A DNA stretch of 64,000 bases from assembly GCF_002563655.1 (NCBI RefSeq), contig NZ_PDIY01000001.1:1607501-1671500 (forward strand), read 5' to 3'. Shown here in pieces: positions 28,650 through 37,511 of the stretch. The notes under the pieces are model-generated. The model was not told the origin of the DNA. It worked only from the letters and a program-made list of their open reading frames with translations, and ran no database searches. The stretch's first letter is position 1. The number at the start of each line of letters is the position of its first letter. The position numbers were made by a program, and so were the translations under genes. The DNA comes from Bacillus sp. es.034 (GTDB lineage Bacteria > Bacillota > Bacilli > Bacillales > Bacillaceae_B).

Positions 28650-29012
28650 ATGAGTGAAGTTGTCATTCTAACAGAAGCTGCTGCCCTTCAGATTAAAGAT
28701 ATGATGAAGGAACATGAAGAAACAGATGCCATGTTACGAGTAGCGGTAAAAGGGGGAGGCTGCAGCGGCCTTTCTTACGGTATGGGATTTGAACATGATC
28801 TACAGGATGGAGATACAACGACAGAGCAGCATGGAATCAAGCTTGTCGTAGCAAAAAATGATGCTGCCATCCTGAACGGGACGAAAATAGACTACAAGCA
28901 GTCCATGATGGGCGGCGGATTCACCATCGACAATCCGAACGCCATCGCATCATGCGGATGTGGATCATCATTCGTGACGGCGACGAATAAAGGAACGCCG
29001 GAGAACTGCTAA
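28650..29012 (+). CDS. yutM: YutM, HesB/IscA-family A-type Fe-S carrier
   Basis: 120 residues. Three cluster ligands are Cys38 (GGGCSGLSY), Cys102 and Cys104 (SCGCGSSF), the A-type carrier set. It is likely to transfer Fe-S clusters from Suf to client enzymes. GGGGG precedes ATG 28650. It ends at a GGGACGGACCT-family hairpin. It lies near yumC, fitting a redox and Fe-S neighbourhood. Confidence 0.94.
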   Translation: MSEVVILTEAAALQIKDMMKEHEETDAMLRVAVKGGGCSGLSYGMGFEHDLQDGDTTTEQHGIKLVVAKNDAAILNGTKIDYKQSMMGGGFTIDNPNAIASCGCGSSFVTATNKGTPENC

Positions 29013-29016
29013 ATGC

Positions 29017-29058
29017 AAAAAGGGACGGACCTCACAATTTGAGGTCCGTCCCTTTTTC
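29017..29058. terminator. yutM terminator, GGGACGGACCT hairpin copy 1
   Basis: 17-bp stem AAAAGGGACGGACCTCA / TGAGGTCCGTCCCTTTT with a T5 tail; also serves the convergent SDR gene. Two related hairpins lie at 53487-53536 and 60901-60940. Confidence 0.92.
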
Positions 29059-29062
29059 GCTC

Positions 29063-29707
29063 TTAATGAATATGTTTCAGCGCTTCTTCCACTGGTGTGT
29101 CACCGCTTAGGATTTCGAATACTTTGTGGTTCGTTTCTTCTATTGTTAAAGAGTCTACAAGCACTTTTGCCACATCTGCACGGGAAATCTCACGGCTTTT
29201 ATCCGTGATGCTTGTAGCGGCTTCAATCTTCCCTGTTGCATCATCGAATGAAAGGGATCCCGGGCGGACGATGGTGTAATTTAAGCCGCTTTCTTTCAAG
29301 TGGGCATCGGCTGCACCCTTAGCTTTTAAGTAGAATTGCAATTCATCCGGACCGCTTGAAGGGTTATCTGCACCCATTGAGCTAAGCATCACAAAACGCT
29401 CAATGCCCATCTTCTTCGCATAATCGACTGCTTTCTTAGCACCCTCCTGGTCGATGGCTAATGTCTTATCGTCTCCAGTCGAACCACCACTGCCAGCTGC
29501 AAAAATGACGGCATTCACATTTTCAAGGGCATACGAGAAATCCTGCTCAAGGTCGGCAACGATCGGTCTTGCGCCCAAATCTTCCATTTCCTTCGCCTGT
29601 TCAGTTTTTCGGATCATGGCTCTCACGAAATGCTGACTGCTGTTTGAAAGCTCTTTCACTATATGGCGGCCTGTGTTGCCGTTTGCTCCGATAACTAACA
29701 CATTCAT
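29063..29707 (-). CDS. NAD(P)-binding SDR-type protein (YhfK-like)
   Basis: 214 residues, atypical short-chain dehydrogenase/NmrA-like fold. Rossmann motif VIGANGNTGRHI; YVK-type active-site region replaced by FYLKAKG; TIVRPGSL conserved. Similar to B. subtilis YhfK, of unknown substrate. The start MNVLVIG at 29707 suits the fold; an upstream ATG pair at 29716-29719 is possible but lies too close to AAGG. Confidence 0.85.
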   Translation of the reverse strand: MNVLVIGANGNTGRHIVKELSNSSQHFVRAMIRKTEQAKEMEDLGARPIVADLEQDFSYALENVNAVIFAAGSGGSTGDDKTLAIDQEGAKKAVDYAKKMGIERFVMLSSMGADNPSSGPDELQFYLKAKGAADAHLKESGLNYTIVRPGSLSFDDATGKIEAATSITDKSREISRADVAKVLVDSLTIEETNHKVFEILSGDTPVEEALKHIH

Positions 29708-29856
29708 TTTACACATCATCCTTTATCTGAATTTTTTTGTCCTACTATTGGTCTACCCATTCATGATGAAAATAAACAAGGGAGTGGGCGTGAATAGGTG
29801 AAGAGCACAATGGTTGGAAGGAAGTTGTGATCACGAATTGTTACTCTTTCATAAAC

Positions 29857-29890
29857 GAAAAAAAGCCCAGGATACGATATCCTGAGCCCT
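29857..29890 (-). terminator. yumC terminator
   Basis: GGCTCAGGATA / TATCCTGGGCT stem, 3-nt loop, T7 on the minus strand. Confidence 0.85.
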
Positions 29891-29899
29891 TGAATGGTA

Positions 29900-30898
29900 T
29901 TAATCCGTAAACATGGACGTACTGTGCATCGGCTGCACCCTTGCTTTTGGATCCATATACGCTTTGGCATTGTTGACGGCTGTCGGGGCCTCGCCGAATC
30001 CACTTGCAATGAGTTTGACTTTCCCATCATACGTACTGATATCACCTGCTGCATAAATGCCCGGGATATTCGTTTCCATTCTGGAATTGACCACGATTGA
30101 ATTCTTTTCGATTTCAAGACCCCAATCTTTGATCGGACCGAGGGAGGAGACAAATCCGAAATTGACAATTATTTCATCAAGGTCGATAATCTCCTTTTCA
30201 TCGCCTTTTGTTTCCTCCAGTACGAGCTGATTGATCTTCTCTTCATCGACGACCAACTCAGATGGTACGTATGGTGTTTTCAATTCGACCGTGGAGTTGT
30301 GTAAATTCTCCACGCTGTGCTCATGAGCCCTGAATTTATCACGTCTATGTACGAGATACACTTTTTCTACGACCGGCTCAAGCATAAGCGCCCAGTCAAC
30401 AGCAGAGTCCCCGCCGCCGCAGATGACCACTTTCTTCCCTCTGAAATGCTCAAGGTTATCGACAAAGTAATGAAGGTTTTTTCCTTCAAATTCAGACGCA
30501 TGCTCGAGTTCCAGGCGGCGTGGCTGGAAGGCGCCGTTTCCTGCCGTGATGATGATCGTTCTGGAAAAATGGACTTCTTTATCGGTGGTGAGCTTGAACA
30601 TGCCGTCAGCCTGTTTTTCTACCCCTTCCACGGCCTGCTCCAGACAGATCGTCGTTTCGAATTTCGCCATTTGCTCTTTTAGATTATTGACGAGGTCCTG
30701 GGCCTTCACTTTCGGAAACCCGGCAACGTCATATATGTATTTCTCAGGATAAAGAGTCGCAAGCTGCCCCCCGAGTTGTGGTAAACTTTCGATGATCTTG
30801 ACTGATGCTTTTCTCATGCCGCCATAGAACGCTGTAAACAGCCCAGTTGGACCGCCGCCTATGATCGTAATATCATACACTTTTTGATCTTCCTTCAA
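29900..30898 (-). CDS. yumC: YumC, ferredoxin/flavodoxin-NADP+ reductase
   Basis: 332 residues, thioredoxin-reductase-like FNR, FAD and NADPH domains: [18 protein letters not shown] near the N-terminus and [14 protein letters not shown] mid-protein; [17 protein letters not shown] at the C-terminus. No CxxC redox pair, as expected for this FNR type. It supplies electrons to ferredoxins. TTG 30898 is the start (GGAGGG 6 nt upstream), matching the 332-residue Bacillus enzyme; an upstream ATG has no ribosome binding site. Confidence 0.96.
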   Translation of the reverse strand: MKEDQKVYDITIIGGGPTGLFTAFYGGMRKASVKIIESLPQLGGQLATLYPEKYIYDVAGFPKVKAQDLVNNLKEQMAKFETTICLEQAVEGVEKQADGMFKLTTDKEVHFSRTIIITAGNGAFQPRRLELEHASEFEGKNLHYFVDNLEHFRGKKVVICGGGDSAVDWALMLEPVVEKVYLVHRRDKFRAHEHSVENLHNSTVELKTPYVPSELVVDEEKINQLVLEETKGDEKEIIDLDEIIVNFGFVSSLGPIKDWGLEIEKNSIVVNSRMETNIPGIYAAGDISTYDGKVKLIASGFGEAPTAVNNAKAYMDPKARVQPMHSTSMFTD

Positions 30899-31383
30899 CT
30901 TGATCCCTCCAACCATATAGGTATGCTTCTTTTACCTTTATTCTATCACACAGCTTTTGATTATTCACAATGATAGAAGGTGTAAGTTCAGATAAATCAG
31001 ACTTATCTATGAAAGAGACTACGACTTTTGATTGATTCAACGGGCATTTTTTAAATATTCTTAAGAATTTAATTTCCTATATATATCTTGAAAATGCGAG
31101 GCAAAAAGAATATTATGTAATGTAGACATATTGTTAAGAATTTATGACAATTTTCGCATAACTATGGAATAGTTCGTGAAATATGTCACATACTTTGTTC
31201 TCATATTTTTATACACTATTTCCTTTTTCAATAAGGAAAGAAACATCGCGTTTGATTTGTTTTAGCTTCCTTTTTATAGGGAAAAAGATAATAGTATCAG
31301 ATTGAACGGGATAAAAACGCATAATGTGGAGGACTCTAAGAGTATCCAAAGCAAATTTATCAAAAAAGGTGGATGTGATTCAG
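30899..31383. other. 485-bp divergent region yumC / yumB
   Basis: Long AT-rich control region. It holds an AGATAA / TTATCT dyad near 30985-31010 and a Rex-like palindrome at 31174-31191. No RNA element was recognised. Confidence 0.5.
31174..31191 (+). promoter_or_regulatory. Rex-operator-like palindrome upstream of yumB
   Basis: TCGTGAAATATGTCACAT matches the Rex consensus TTGTGAA-N4-TTCACAA at 15 of 18 positions. Rex senses NADH/NAD+ and represses ndh genes in Bacillus, so control of the NADH dehydrogenase yumB is plausible. Confidence 0.45.
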
Positions 31384-32601
31384 TTGAGAAAGCCAAGAAT
31401 CGTTGTATTAGGTGCAGGTTACGGTGGATTAATGACGGTAACCCGTCTTCAGAAGCAACTCGGAACAAATGAAGCAGAAATTATTTTAATTAATAAGAAC
31501 GATTATCACTATGAAACCACTTGGTTACACGAAGCTTCCGCAGGTACACTTCATCACGACCGTGTGCGCTACGACGTGAAAGATGTTGTCAACACGAGCA
31601 AAGTGAACTTCCTGCAAGCCACTGTTGAAGACATCAAAGTGGAAGAGAAGAAAGTCATCACGGGTGAAGGCGAAGTAGAATTCGATTACCTGGTAGTGGC
31701 TCTTGGTGCAGAATCCGAGACATTCGGAATTCCAGGCCTTCATGAGCATGCATTCATGATTTCAAACATCAACTCTGCCCGTCAAATCCGTGAGCACATT
31801 GAATTGCAATTTGCTACGTATAAGAACGAGGGAGAATTGAACGATGAACGCTTGACCATCGTTGTAGGTGGAGCAGGATTCACTGGTATCGAATTCCTTG
31901 GAGAACTGGGTAACCGTGTTCCTGAGCTTTGCCATGAATATGATATCGACCGTAAGAAAGTGCGCATCGTATGTGTGGAAGCTGCACCGATGATCCTTCC
32001 TGGATTCGATCCGGAGCTTGTGAAATACGCACGTGCCAAGCTTGAGAAAAAAGGCGTGGAATTCCATATCGGAACTCCTCTGAAAGAAGCAAAAGCAGAC
32101 AGCGTACTCATCGCCAAAGGTGAAGATGAAGTCGAAGAAATCCAAGCTGGTACGATTGTATGGGCTGCAGGTGTTCGCGGTAATGCCGTCATCGAAAGAG
32201 CTGGAATCGAAAACATGCGTGCCCGCGTGAAAATCAACCGTGATCTTCGCGCACCTGGACACGGCAATATCTTCATCATCGGTGACTGTTCATTGATGAT
32301 CAATGAAGAAACAGAACGTCCATACCCACCGACTGCACAGATCGCTATGCAGCAAGGGGAAGTATGTGCCCGTAACATCGCTTCTTTACTGCACGGTAAA
32401 GAGGATCTGGAATTATTCACTCCGGACATCAAAGGGACAGTATGTTCACTTGGTGAAGATGATGCAATTGGTGTCGTATACGGCAAGAAAATCACTGGTA
32501 CTAAAGCTTCCTTCATGAAGAAGGTAGTTGATAACCGTGCTCTATACATGGTTGGTGGACCATCACTAGTGTTCAAAAAAGGTAAATTCAAGTTCTTTTA
32601 A
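31384..32601 (+). CDS. yumB: YumB, type II NADH dehydrogenase
   Basis: 405 residues, single-subunit NADH:quinone oxidoreductase family. FAD motif [15 protein letters not shown] motif [37 protein letters not shown] and [10 protein letters not shown] are family hallmarks. The basic C-terminal [10 protein letters not shown] may touch the membrane. TTG 31384 gives the MRKP start of B. subtilis YumB; GTG 31375, 5 nt after AAGG, is a real alternative. It is preceded by a Rex-like site. Confidence 0.93.
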   Translation: MRKPRIVVLGAGYGGLMTVTRLQKQLGTNEAEIILINKNDYHYETTWLHEASAGTLHHDRVRYDVKDVVNTSKVNFLQATVEDIKVEEKKVITGEGEVEFDYLVVALGAESETFGIPGLHEHAFMISNINSARQIREHIELQFATYKNEGELNDERLTIVVGGAGFTGIEFLGELGNRVPELCHEYDIDRKKVRIVCVEAAPMILPGFDPELVKYARAKLEKKGVEFHIGTPLKEAKADSVLIAKGEDEVEEIQAGTIVWAAGVRGNAVIERAGIENMRARVKINRDLRAPGHGNIFIIGDCSLMINEETERPYPPTAQIAMQQGEVCARNIASLLHGKEDLELFTPDIKGTVCSLGEDDAIGVVYGKKITGTKASFMKKVVDNRALYMVGGPSLVFKKGKFKFF

Positions 32602-32618
32602 GCCTTAAAGGATTGAAT

Positions 32619-32650
32619 GAAAGCAGAGTGGATTCCACTCTGCTTTTTAT
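32619..32650 (+). terminator. yumB terminator
   Basis: 12-bp stem AAAGCAGAGTGG / CCACTCTGCTTT, 3-nt loop, T5. Confidence 0.92.
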
Positions 32651-32680
32651 TATGAAGGAATGTAGATGGAGGTGCTTACA

Positions 32681-33163
32681 ATGAAAAGGGGTAAAGTGTG
32701 GCTGGCCGTTGCAGGTCTGGTCATGGATGAGGATGGGAAATGGCTCGTGGTTAAAAAGAAATACAGCGGATTGAAAGGGATGTGGTCCCTGCCTGCAGGA
32801 TTTGTCAACGCCGGGGAAACCGTCGATGAAGCAGTCATAAGAGAAGTGAAGGAAGAAACGGGGTTACATACAACCATCAAAGGGATCATCGGCGTAAGGT
32901 CGGGAGTCATCCAGAACGATATCAGCGACAATATGATGATCTTTCTGCTCAAGAATGAGGGAATTTCTTCTATTAAAAAAGAGGAAGCTGAGTTGTGGGA
33001 TGTCCAGTGGAAATCGCCTCAAGATCTTCTGGCAGATGAGAAGACATCCGTGATGGTGCATGAGATGATCAAACGAGTGGGTTCCAGGCAGAAGTTGAAT
33101 ATGATCGAAGGCATCAATCCAGGTGACCAATTCGCCTACACAAACTACCATTTATTTTTATAA
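32681..33163 (+). CDS. Nudix hydrolase
   Basis: 160 residues. A full Nudix box follows the G-x5-E-x7-REUxEExGU pattern: GFVNAGETVDEAVIREVKEE then TGL (about 46-68). It hydrolyses nucleoside diphosphate-linked compounds, substrate unknown. ATG 32681 follows GGAGGTG by 6 nt; the in-frame ATG 32666 lacks a ribosome binding site. Monocistronic. Confidence 0.92.
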   Translation: MKRGKVWLAVAGLVMDEDGKWLVVKKKYSGLKGMWSLPAGFVNAGETVDEAVIREVKEETGLHTTIKGIIGVRSGVIQNDISDNMMIFLLKNEGISSIKKEEAELWDVQWKSPQDLLADEKTSVMVHEMIKRVGSRQKLNMIEGINPGDQFAYTNYHLFL

Positions 33164-33321
33164 AATTCTGTAAATTTTAAGAAAAAAAGAGATAATGAAA
33201 GAAAAACATAAATGTATTCGCTTTCTTAAAGGTACATCCCCTTTAATGTCCCTTTTCTTTATTTCGGATAGATGATATATTATCAGAAAATTAAGAAATT
33301 AAAGAAAAGGGAGAGGGAAAA

Positions 33322-33447
33322 ATGAGAGCTACTGCGAATGCTAAAACGAAATACTGTCTTTATTGTTCAGGAAAAGGGTACTTTCAGTTAGTATTGGGTG
33401 GTTCTGAAACGTGTCCGTGCTGCGGAGGCAGCGGGAAACAGAAATAA
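33322..33447 (+). CDS. yuiA: YuiA-like small zinc-finger protein
   Basis: 41 residues with two DnaJ-type cysteine motifs, CLYCSGKGYFQ (Cys12, Cys15) and CPCCGGSGK (Cys31, Cys34 and also Cys33), likely one zinc site. It resembles B. subtilis YuiA, which lies next to yuiB and yuiC as here. AGGGAGAGGG precedes ATG 33322. Function unknown; homology to DnaJ zinc repeats suggests protein or RNA binding. Confidence 0.85.
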   Translation: MRATANAKTKYCLYCSGKGYFQLVLGGSETCPCCGGSGKQK

Positions 33448-33468
33448 CCCCTAAAGGATAAACGATGA

Positions 33469-33535
33469 AAGCAGACCTGACGAAGGTGGGTACTCCCTTG
33501 TGGAGTATGGAAACCGGCGTTGGGTCTGTTTTTTC
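33469..33535 (+). terminator. branched terminator after yuiA
   Basis: Outer stem CAGACC-TGACG / CGTT-GGGTCTG encloses an ACTCC / GGAGT hairpin, then T6. Unusually large (about 65 nt) for an intrinsic terminator. Confidence 0.75.
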
Positions 33536-33656
33536 ATGTCTCGATGATAAATAAGTTTATTTTGTGAATAAGTGACAAATCTTACCCTGAAAATATTGAC
33601 GCTTACATTTCACTCGAGGTACACTATTCTTTAGTGTTATGGAGGTGTAATTTGAA

Positions 33657-33974
33657 ATGCCTATACATGTAATGATTATATCGATGCTTCTATTTTTTGT
33701 TCTATTTTTCGGAATAGGATTTTTGTTAAATATGTTATTGCGTATGACGTGGATTATGGCCATCATTTATCCGATTGTCGTTATTTTTATCGTGGACGAA
33801 GTTCGTTTTATAGATTACTTCCGAAATGCAGGGGAGTCTTTTTCGGAACTTGGGACAAGACTCAGCCACTTGGCTGTAGCCGATCTAGTGATTCTTGGAA
33901 GCGGCCTCGCAGGTGCCATCCTGTCAGGCATCGTTATGAGAATCCTAAGAGCAAAAGGATATAGAATGTTCTAA
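33657..33974 (+). CDS. yuiB: YuiB, small membrane protein
   Basis: 105 residues with three hydrophobic segments (about 3-27, 31-47 and 74-96): MIISMLLFFVLFFGIGFLL and VADLVILGSGLAGAILSGIV. A conserved YuiB-type protein of unknown function. ATG 33657 follows GGAGGTG by several bases. Its location between yuiA and yuiC is conserved in Bacillus. Confidence 0.88.
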   Translation: MPIHVMIISMLLFFVLFFGIGFLLNMLLRMTWIMAIIYPIVVIFIVDEVRFIDYFRNAGESFSELGTRLSHLAVADLVILGSGLAGAILSGIVMRILRAKGYRMF

Positions 33975-33978
33975 CCAC

Positions 33979-34026
33979 ATCCGTTTAACCGGGAACCTAA
34001 ATCCCAAGGTTGAACGGATTTTTTAT
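33979..34026 (+). terminator. yuiB terminator
   Basis: ATCCGTTTAACC / GGTTGAACGGAT stem with a T6 tail. Confidence 0.85.
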
Positions 34027-34287
34027 TTTGGACGAAAGCAAGTGCCTGGAGCGGAAAGGAACGGTCTCTGTTTCCAGGCACTTGCTCATAAATATTAATT
34101 CTCTAAGAAAATATTTTAGAAAATGGAACATACTAGTTGAAGTATAGAATAGCCTGGTTTAAAGCAGTTTTTCCCTAAAAGGAAAACTAAAATGATTTCC
34201 AAATATTACAACTATTCGATTTTTTTATCAATTTATGCATATATCTCCTCCCCAACGGGAAGTATGTAGGGTGGGAGGAGTGAATAC
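34027..34287. other. yuiB-yuiC intergenic stretch with an extra long hairpin
   Basis: Contains the perfect 14-bp inverted repeat 34037-34086 and otherwise AT-rich sequence up to yuiC; no promoter stands out. Confidence 0.5.
34037..34086. repeat. stand-alone inverted repeat AGCAAGTGCCTGGA
   Basis: 14-bp perfect arms AGCAAGTGCCTGGA / TCCAGGCACTTGCT enclose 22 nt. No T-tract follows, so it is not a standard terminator. It shares TGCCTGG with the hairpin at 60258-60301. Confidence 0.7.
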
Positions 34288-34992
34288 ATGAATCTGTTTA
34301 AAAGTTGGACAAAGAGATTCGTTATGATCAGTTTATTTATCCTTGCACTCGGTACGACCTTTCAATCGGTGTCGGGGGTAGAGGCGCAAACCTTTAAAAC
34401 CTGGATGATGGACAAGGGTGACAGTGATCAGATGAGTCTCCAAGACAAAGAGCATAAGACAAATCCACTGCATTTGTCATTCAAGTTTCTTAAAAGTTTT
34501 ACAGGCTATGAGACAAAAGTGTCAGCAAGTGCATCTGCCAAGCCTGCCACATTGGAAGAATCCATTGATTGGGATCAATATACGAAACATAAGGTTGTAG
34601 CAACGGGCTATACGGCCGGCGTTGAATCGACGGGGAAGGACCCGGGTCATCCCCTTTACGGCATTACATATTCAGGAGTGAAAGTGAAGCGCGATCTGTA
34701 TTCTACGATAGCAGCGGATATTTCCATCTATCCAATCGGAACCATCCTGTTTATCCCTCACTATGGTTATGGGGTCGTAGCTGATACAGGGAGCGCGATC
34801 ACAGGAAATAAATTGGACCTCTATTATGAAACGGTGGACGACGTTTATAATGAATGGGGTAAACAAACACTGGAAGTCTATGTGGTCCAGATGGGTACAG
34901 GTGAGTTATCCGAACAGGACTTGACCGATCTGAATGAAAACAAATCCATGCAGGTTTTCAGGCAGCAGATTTTATCACCAGAAAAAGAATAG
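34288..34992 (+). CDS. yuiC: YuiC-like 3D-domain protein, probable spore/cell wall lytic transglycosylase
   Basis: 234 residues. Signal peptide or anchor at about 12-32 ([14 protein letters not shown]). The C-terminal 3D domain (about 105-210) has [38 protein letters not shown] and [16 protein letters not shown], including the conserved aspartates. B. subtilis YuiC is a stationary-phase muralytic enzyme related to the Sps/Rpf fold. GGGAGGAG precedes ATG 34288. Confidence 0.9.
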   Translation: MNLFKSWTKRFVMISLFILALGTTFQSVSGVEAQTFKTWMMDKGDSDQMSLQDKEHKTNPLHLSFKFLKSFTGYETKVSASASAKPATLEESIDWDQYTKHKVVATGYTAGVESTGKDPGHPLYGITYSGVKVKRDLYSTIAADISIYPIGTILFIPHYGYGVVADTGSAITGNKLDLYYETVDDVYNEWGKQTLEVYVVQMGTGELSEQDLTDLNENKSMQVFRQQILSPEKE

Positions 34993-34995
34993 AGA

Positions 34996-35026
34996 CGGGC
35001 ACGCAGTCGAACTGCGTGCTTTATTA
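34996..35026 (+). terminator. yuiC terminator
   Basis: GCACGCAGT / ACTGCGTGC stem, 3-nt loop, TTTATT tail. Confidence 0.75.
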
Positions 35027-35132
35027 ATGTGAAGGCCTTGGACTCAGATAAGAACAAAGGTGCAATCAGTTTAACACCAGTGTAAATAGGGGAAAAAGAA
35101 AGTGAGATTCGAAACCAAAAGGAGTGGAAGAT

Positions 35133-36023
35133 ATGAACAAAAGTCAATTCGACAAAATGAAGAACGGAGAAGGATTCATCGCGGCGCTTGATCAAAGCGG
35201 CGGCAGTACACCGAAGGCATTGGCAGGGTACGGAGTCCTTGAAGATTCTTATTCCAATGAAGACGAAATGTTTGATAAGGTCCATGAAATGCGGACGAGG
35301 ATCATCACTTCCCCATCCTTCAGCCACGAGAGGATCCTCGGGGTCATTCTTTTTGAACAAACGATGGACCGGGAAATCGAAGGCAAATATACAGCGGACT
35401 ACCTTGCAGACAAAGGCATCGTCCCTTTCCTGAAAGTGGATAAAGGACTGGTGGAAGAGAAGAATGGTGTCCAGCTCATGAAACCGATCCCTGACTTGGA
35501 AGAGACTCTGCGCCGTGCCACTGAACGGAAGATTTTCGGCACGAAAATGCGCTCAGTTATCTACGAACCGAACACGAGCGGCATCAAAGAAGTAGTCGAT
35601 CAGCAGTTCGACATTGGAAAACGCATCATCGCTGCTGGTTTGGTTCCGATCATCGAACCTGAAGTCAATATCCACAGTGAACAAAAGAAAAAATCTGAAG
35701 ACATTCTATGCGATGAAATCCTGAAGCATTTGAATGAACTAGCTGAAGATGAAAACGTCATGCTGAAGCTCTCGATCCCTACGAAAGCGAATGCGTATAA
35801 AAAATTGGTTGAGCATCCACGTGTCGTGCGGGTCGTCGCACTTTCAGGAGGCTATTCCCGTGATCAAGCTAACGAGAAGCTGAAAGAAAATGACGGAGTG
35901 ATTGCAAGCTTCTCCCGGGCATTGGCAGCCGACCTGAGTGCCGATCAAACCGATGAAGAGTTTGATGCTGCGTTGAAGAAGGCTGTTGATTCGATTTATG
36001 AGGCGTCCGTTCATAAGAACTGA
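35133..36023 (+). CDS. fda: class I fructose-1,6-bisphosphate aldolase
   Basis: 296 residues, bacterial class I (Schiff-base) aldolase as in Staphylococcus Fda. [38 protein letters not shown] (catalytic Lys region) and ALSGGYSR are hallmarks. It cleaves fructose-1,6-bisphosphate to two triose phosphates without a metal. B. subtilis itself uses a class II enzyme here, so this gene separates the species from it. ATG 35133 lies 8 nt after AAAGGAG; GTG 35124 is too close. Confidence 0.96.
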   Translation: MNKSQFDKMKNGEGFIAALDQSGGSTPKALAGYGVLEDSYSNEDEMFDKVHEMRTRIITSPSFSHERILGVILFEQTMDREIEGKYTADYLADKGIVPFLKVDKGLVEEKNGVQLMKPIPDLEETLRRATERKIFGTKMRSVIYEPNTSGIKEVVDQQFDIGKRIIAAGLVPIIEPEVNIHSEQKKKSEDILCDEILKHLNELAEDENVMLKLSIPTKANAYKKLVEHPRVVRVVALSGGYSRDQANEKLKENDGVIASFSRALAADLSADQTDEEFDAALKKAVDSIYEASVHKN

Positions 36024-36032
36024 TGGATTAAG

Positions 36033-36082
36033 AAAAAAGAACATGCCTGCTCGCATATAAGTGAGCAGGCATGTTCTTTTAC
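36033..36082. terminator. terminator shared by fda and the convergent cobalamin-binding-like gene
   Basis: 18-bp perfect stem (AAAAGAACATGCCTGCTC and its complement, 36035-36080) with T4 on both strands. Confidence 0.92.
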
Positions 36083-36864
36083 GTTTCATGATATAAATCG
36101 GGATGAAGCAACCGGGCAAGCTTCACGGCCCCTTTTAACAGAAGGGGGGATGGCCTGCAATAGAGTGCTTCTTCCAGGACGAAAATCCGGTCTCCCTGTA
36201 CAGCGTCGAGTGTATTCCACTCAGGGCGGTTCTTTACGAGTTCAGGCTTGACCCTGCTTTGCCTGACACCGACCCATGCCAGGCAGATATAATCCGGATC
36301 GCGCTTCAATACGTCCTCCCAATCGGTTTGAACACTTGCCAGGTCCACATCGTCAAAAAGGTTTCGTGCACCGACCATTGTGCTTAACTCGGTCAGCCAG
36401 TTGACCCTTCCTGGGGTGAAGACGGGTTTCGGCCACCATTCCCAATAAAGGGACGGGGGATGTGATACCTTTTCCCCGATCGTCTTTAAACGTTCGACAG
36501 TACCCAAAAATTCCTGGCGGCGTTTTATGGCATGCTCCTCGATCCCACAGGCTCTCCCAACCGTAAGGAGATCATCCGCAATGTCCGTGAAGCTCTGGGG
36601 GTTCAAGGTGATGTGGGGGATATTCTTCTTTTCGAGTTCTTCTATATTTTTCTCCATACCTGGGACGCTTAAGGATGAAAACACCAGATCCGGCTTCAAT
36701 GACTCGAGCTTATCCATGTTAATCGATAGATCCGGTCCGAGCTGTGGAAGGGACTTTACCTCTGACGGATAGTCGGAGTAATCGTCAACGCCTGCAAGAA
36801 GAGGTGTCAATCCCAGGTAATCGATGATTTCTGTATTACTGGGGCAAATGGATACGATTTTCAT
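36079..36864 (-). CDS. BtuF-like cobalamin-binding periplasmic-type protein without signal peptide
   Basis: 261 residues with the class III substrate-binding fold: VSICPSNTEIIDYLGL at the start, GVDDYSDYP, LKPDLVFSS and LYWEWWPKPVFTPGRVNW. It resembles cobalamin or heme-siderophore binding proteins, but there is no signal peptide or lipobox, so it is likely cytosolic. No ABC permease or ATPase is adjacent. ATG 36864 follows AGGAG by 7 nt. It lies 10 bases after yuiD in the same direction, so they are probably co-transcribed. Confidence 0.88.
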   Translation of the reverse strand: MKIVSICPSNTEIIDYLGLTPLLAGVDDYSDYPSEVKSLPQLGPDLSINMDKLESLKPDLVFSSLSVPGMEKNIEELEKKNIPHITLNPQSFTDIADDLLTVGRACGIEEHAIKRRQEFLGTVERLKTIGEKVSHPPSLYWEWWPKPVFTPGRVNWLTELSTMVGARNLFDDVDLASVQTDWEDVLKRDPDYICLAWVGVRQSRVKPELVKNRPEWNTLDAVQGDRIFVLEEALYCRPSPLLLKGAVKLARLLHPDLYHET

Positions 36865-36874
36865 GATCACACTC

Positions 36875-37354
36875 CTAGACGATGAATAAATAATGAAGCA
36901 GAAGCGTCAGGATGATTCCTGAAAGTCCACCGAAGAATACCTCAATCGGTTTATGACCGAGTAATTCCTTCAGCTCCTTGCGCTTCTCTTGTTCAGGTTT
37001 GTTCTGCCAGCCTTTAGCCTCTGACATGAATCTCTGGAAATCCACCATCAATTGATTGAGGACGATCGCCTGTTCTCCTGCCTGCCTTCTGACACCCGTT
37101 GCATCAAACATCGTAATGATGGCAAACATGGCAGATACAGCGAAGATAGGGGAGGAGAGTCCCACCTCAAGGGCCACCCCGGTGGATAATGCCGTCACGG
37201 CCGCTGAATGGGAACTCGGCATCCCCCCTGTTGAGGTGATCAATGACCAGTTCCATTCCCTCGTCGCGATAAACTGTATGGGAACCTTTACAAACTGAGC
37301 AAAAAAGATCGAAAATAAAGACGCCCATAATGGAAAATTAAACAGTACTTCCAT
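36875..37354 (-). CDS. yuiD: YuiD, DUF212 divergent PAP2-like membrane protein
   Basis: 159 residues, about 3-4 membrane segments. STGGMPSSHSAAVTALSTGVA (with the phosphatase-type SSH) and MFDATGVRRQAGEQA are conserved. It is the acid phosphatase/vanadium haloperoxidase-related DUF212 family, of unproven activity. ATG 37354 (MEVLFNFPL) matches B. subtilis YuiD; the frame opens 15 bases further upstream at GTG. Confidence 0.92.
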   Translation of the reverse strand: MEVLFNFPLWASLFSIFFAQFVKVPIQFIATREWNWSLITSTGGMPSSHSAAVTALSTGVALEVGLSSPIFAVSAMFAIITMFDATGVRRQAGEQAIVLNQLMVDFQRFMSEAKGWQNKPEQEKRKELKELLGHKPIEVFFGGLSGIILTLLLHYLFIV

Positions 37355-37511
37355 GCTGTGAAATGCCACCCTTTCAATAGTTTGAATAAAAATAATGTTC
37401 TCATTATATCATACCCCATCCACCCCTCGTATAACTTTGAAAAGCAGATTGTTAGAAAGTCGAAATAATTGGACATCTTCGCTATAATAGAGAATGGAGG
37501 TGTCGGTGAAC

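Noticed and set aside
31762-32591. Long minus-strand frames (166 and 269 codons) inside yumB
   Set aside because: Antisense shadows of a strongly coding gene; no ribosome binding site and no recognisable domain.
34878-35360. 160-codon minus-strand frame over yuiC and fda ends
   Set aside because: Crosses two well-supported genes and a terminator; shadow frame.
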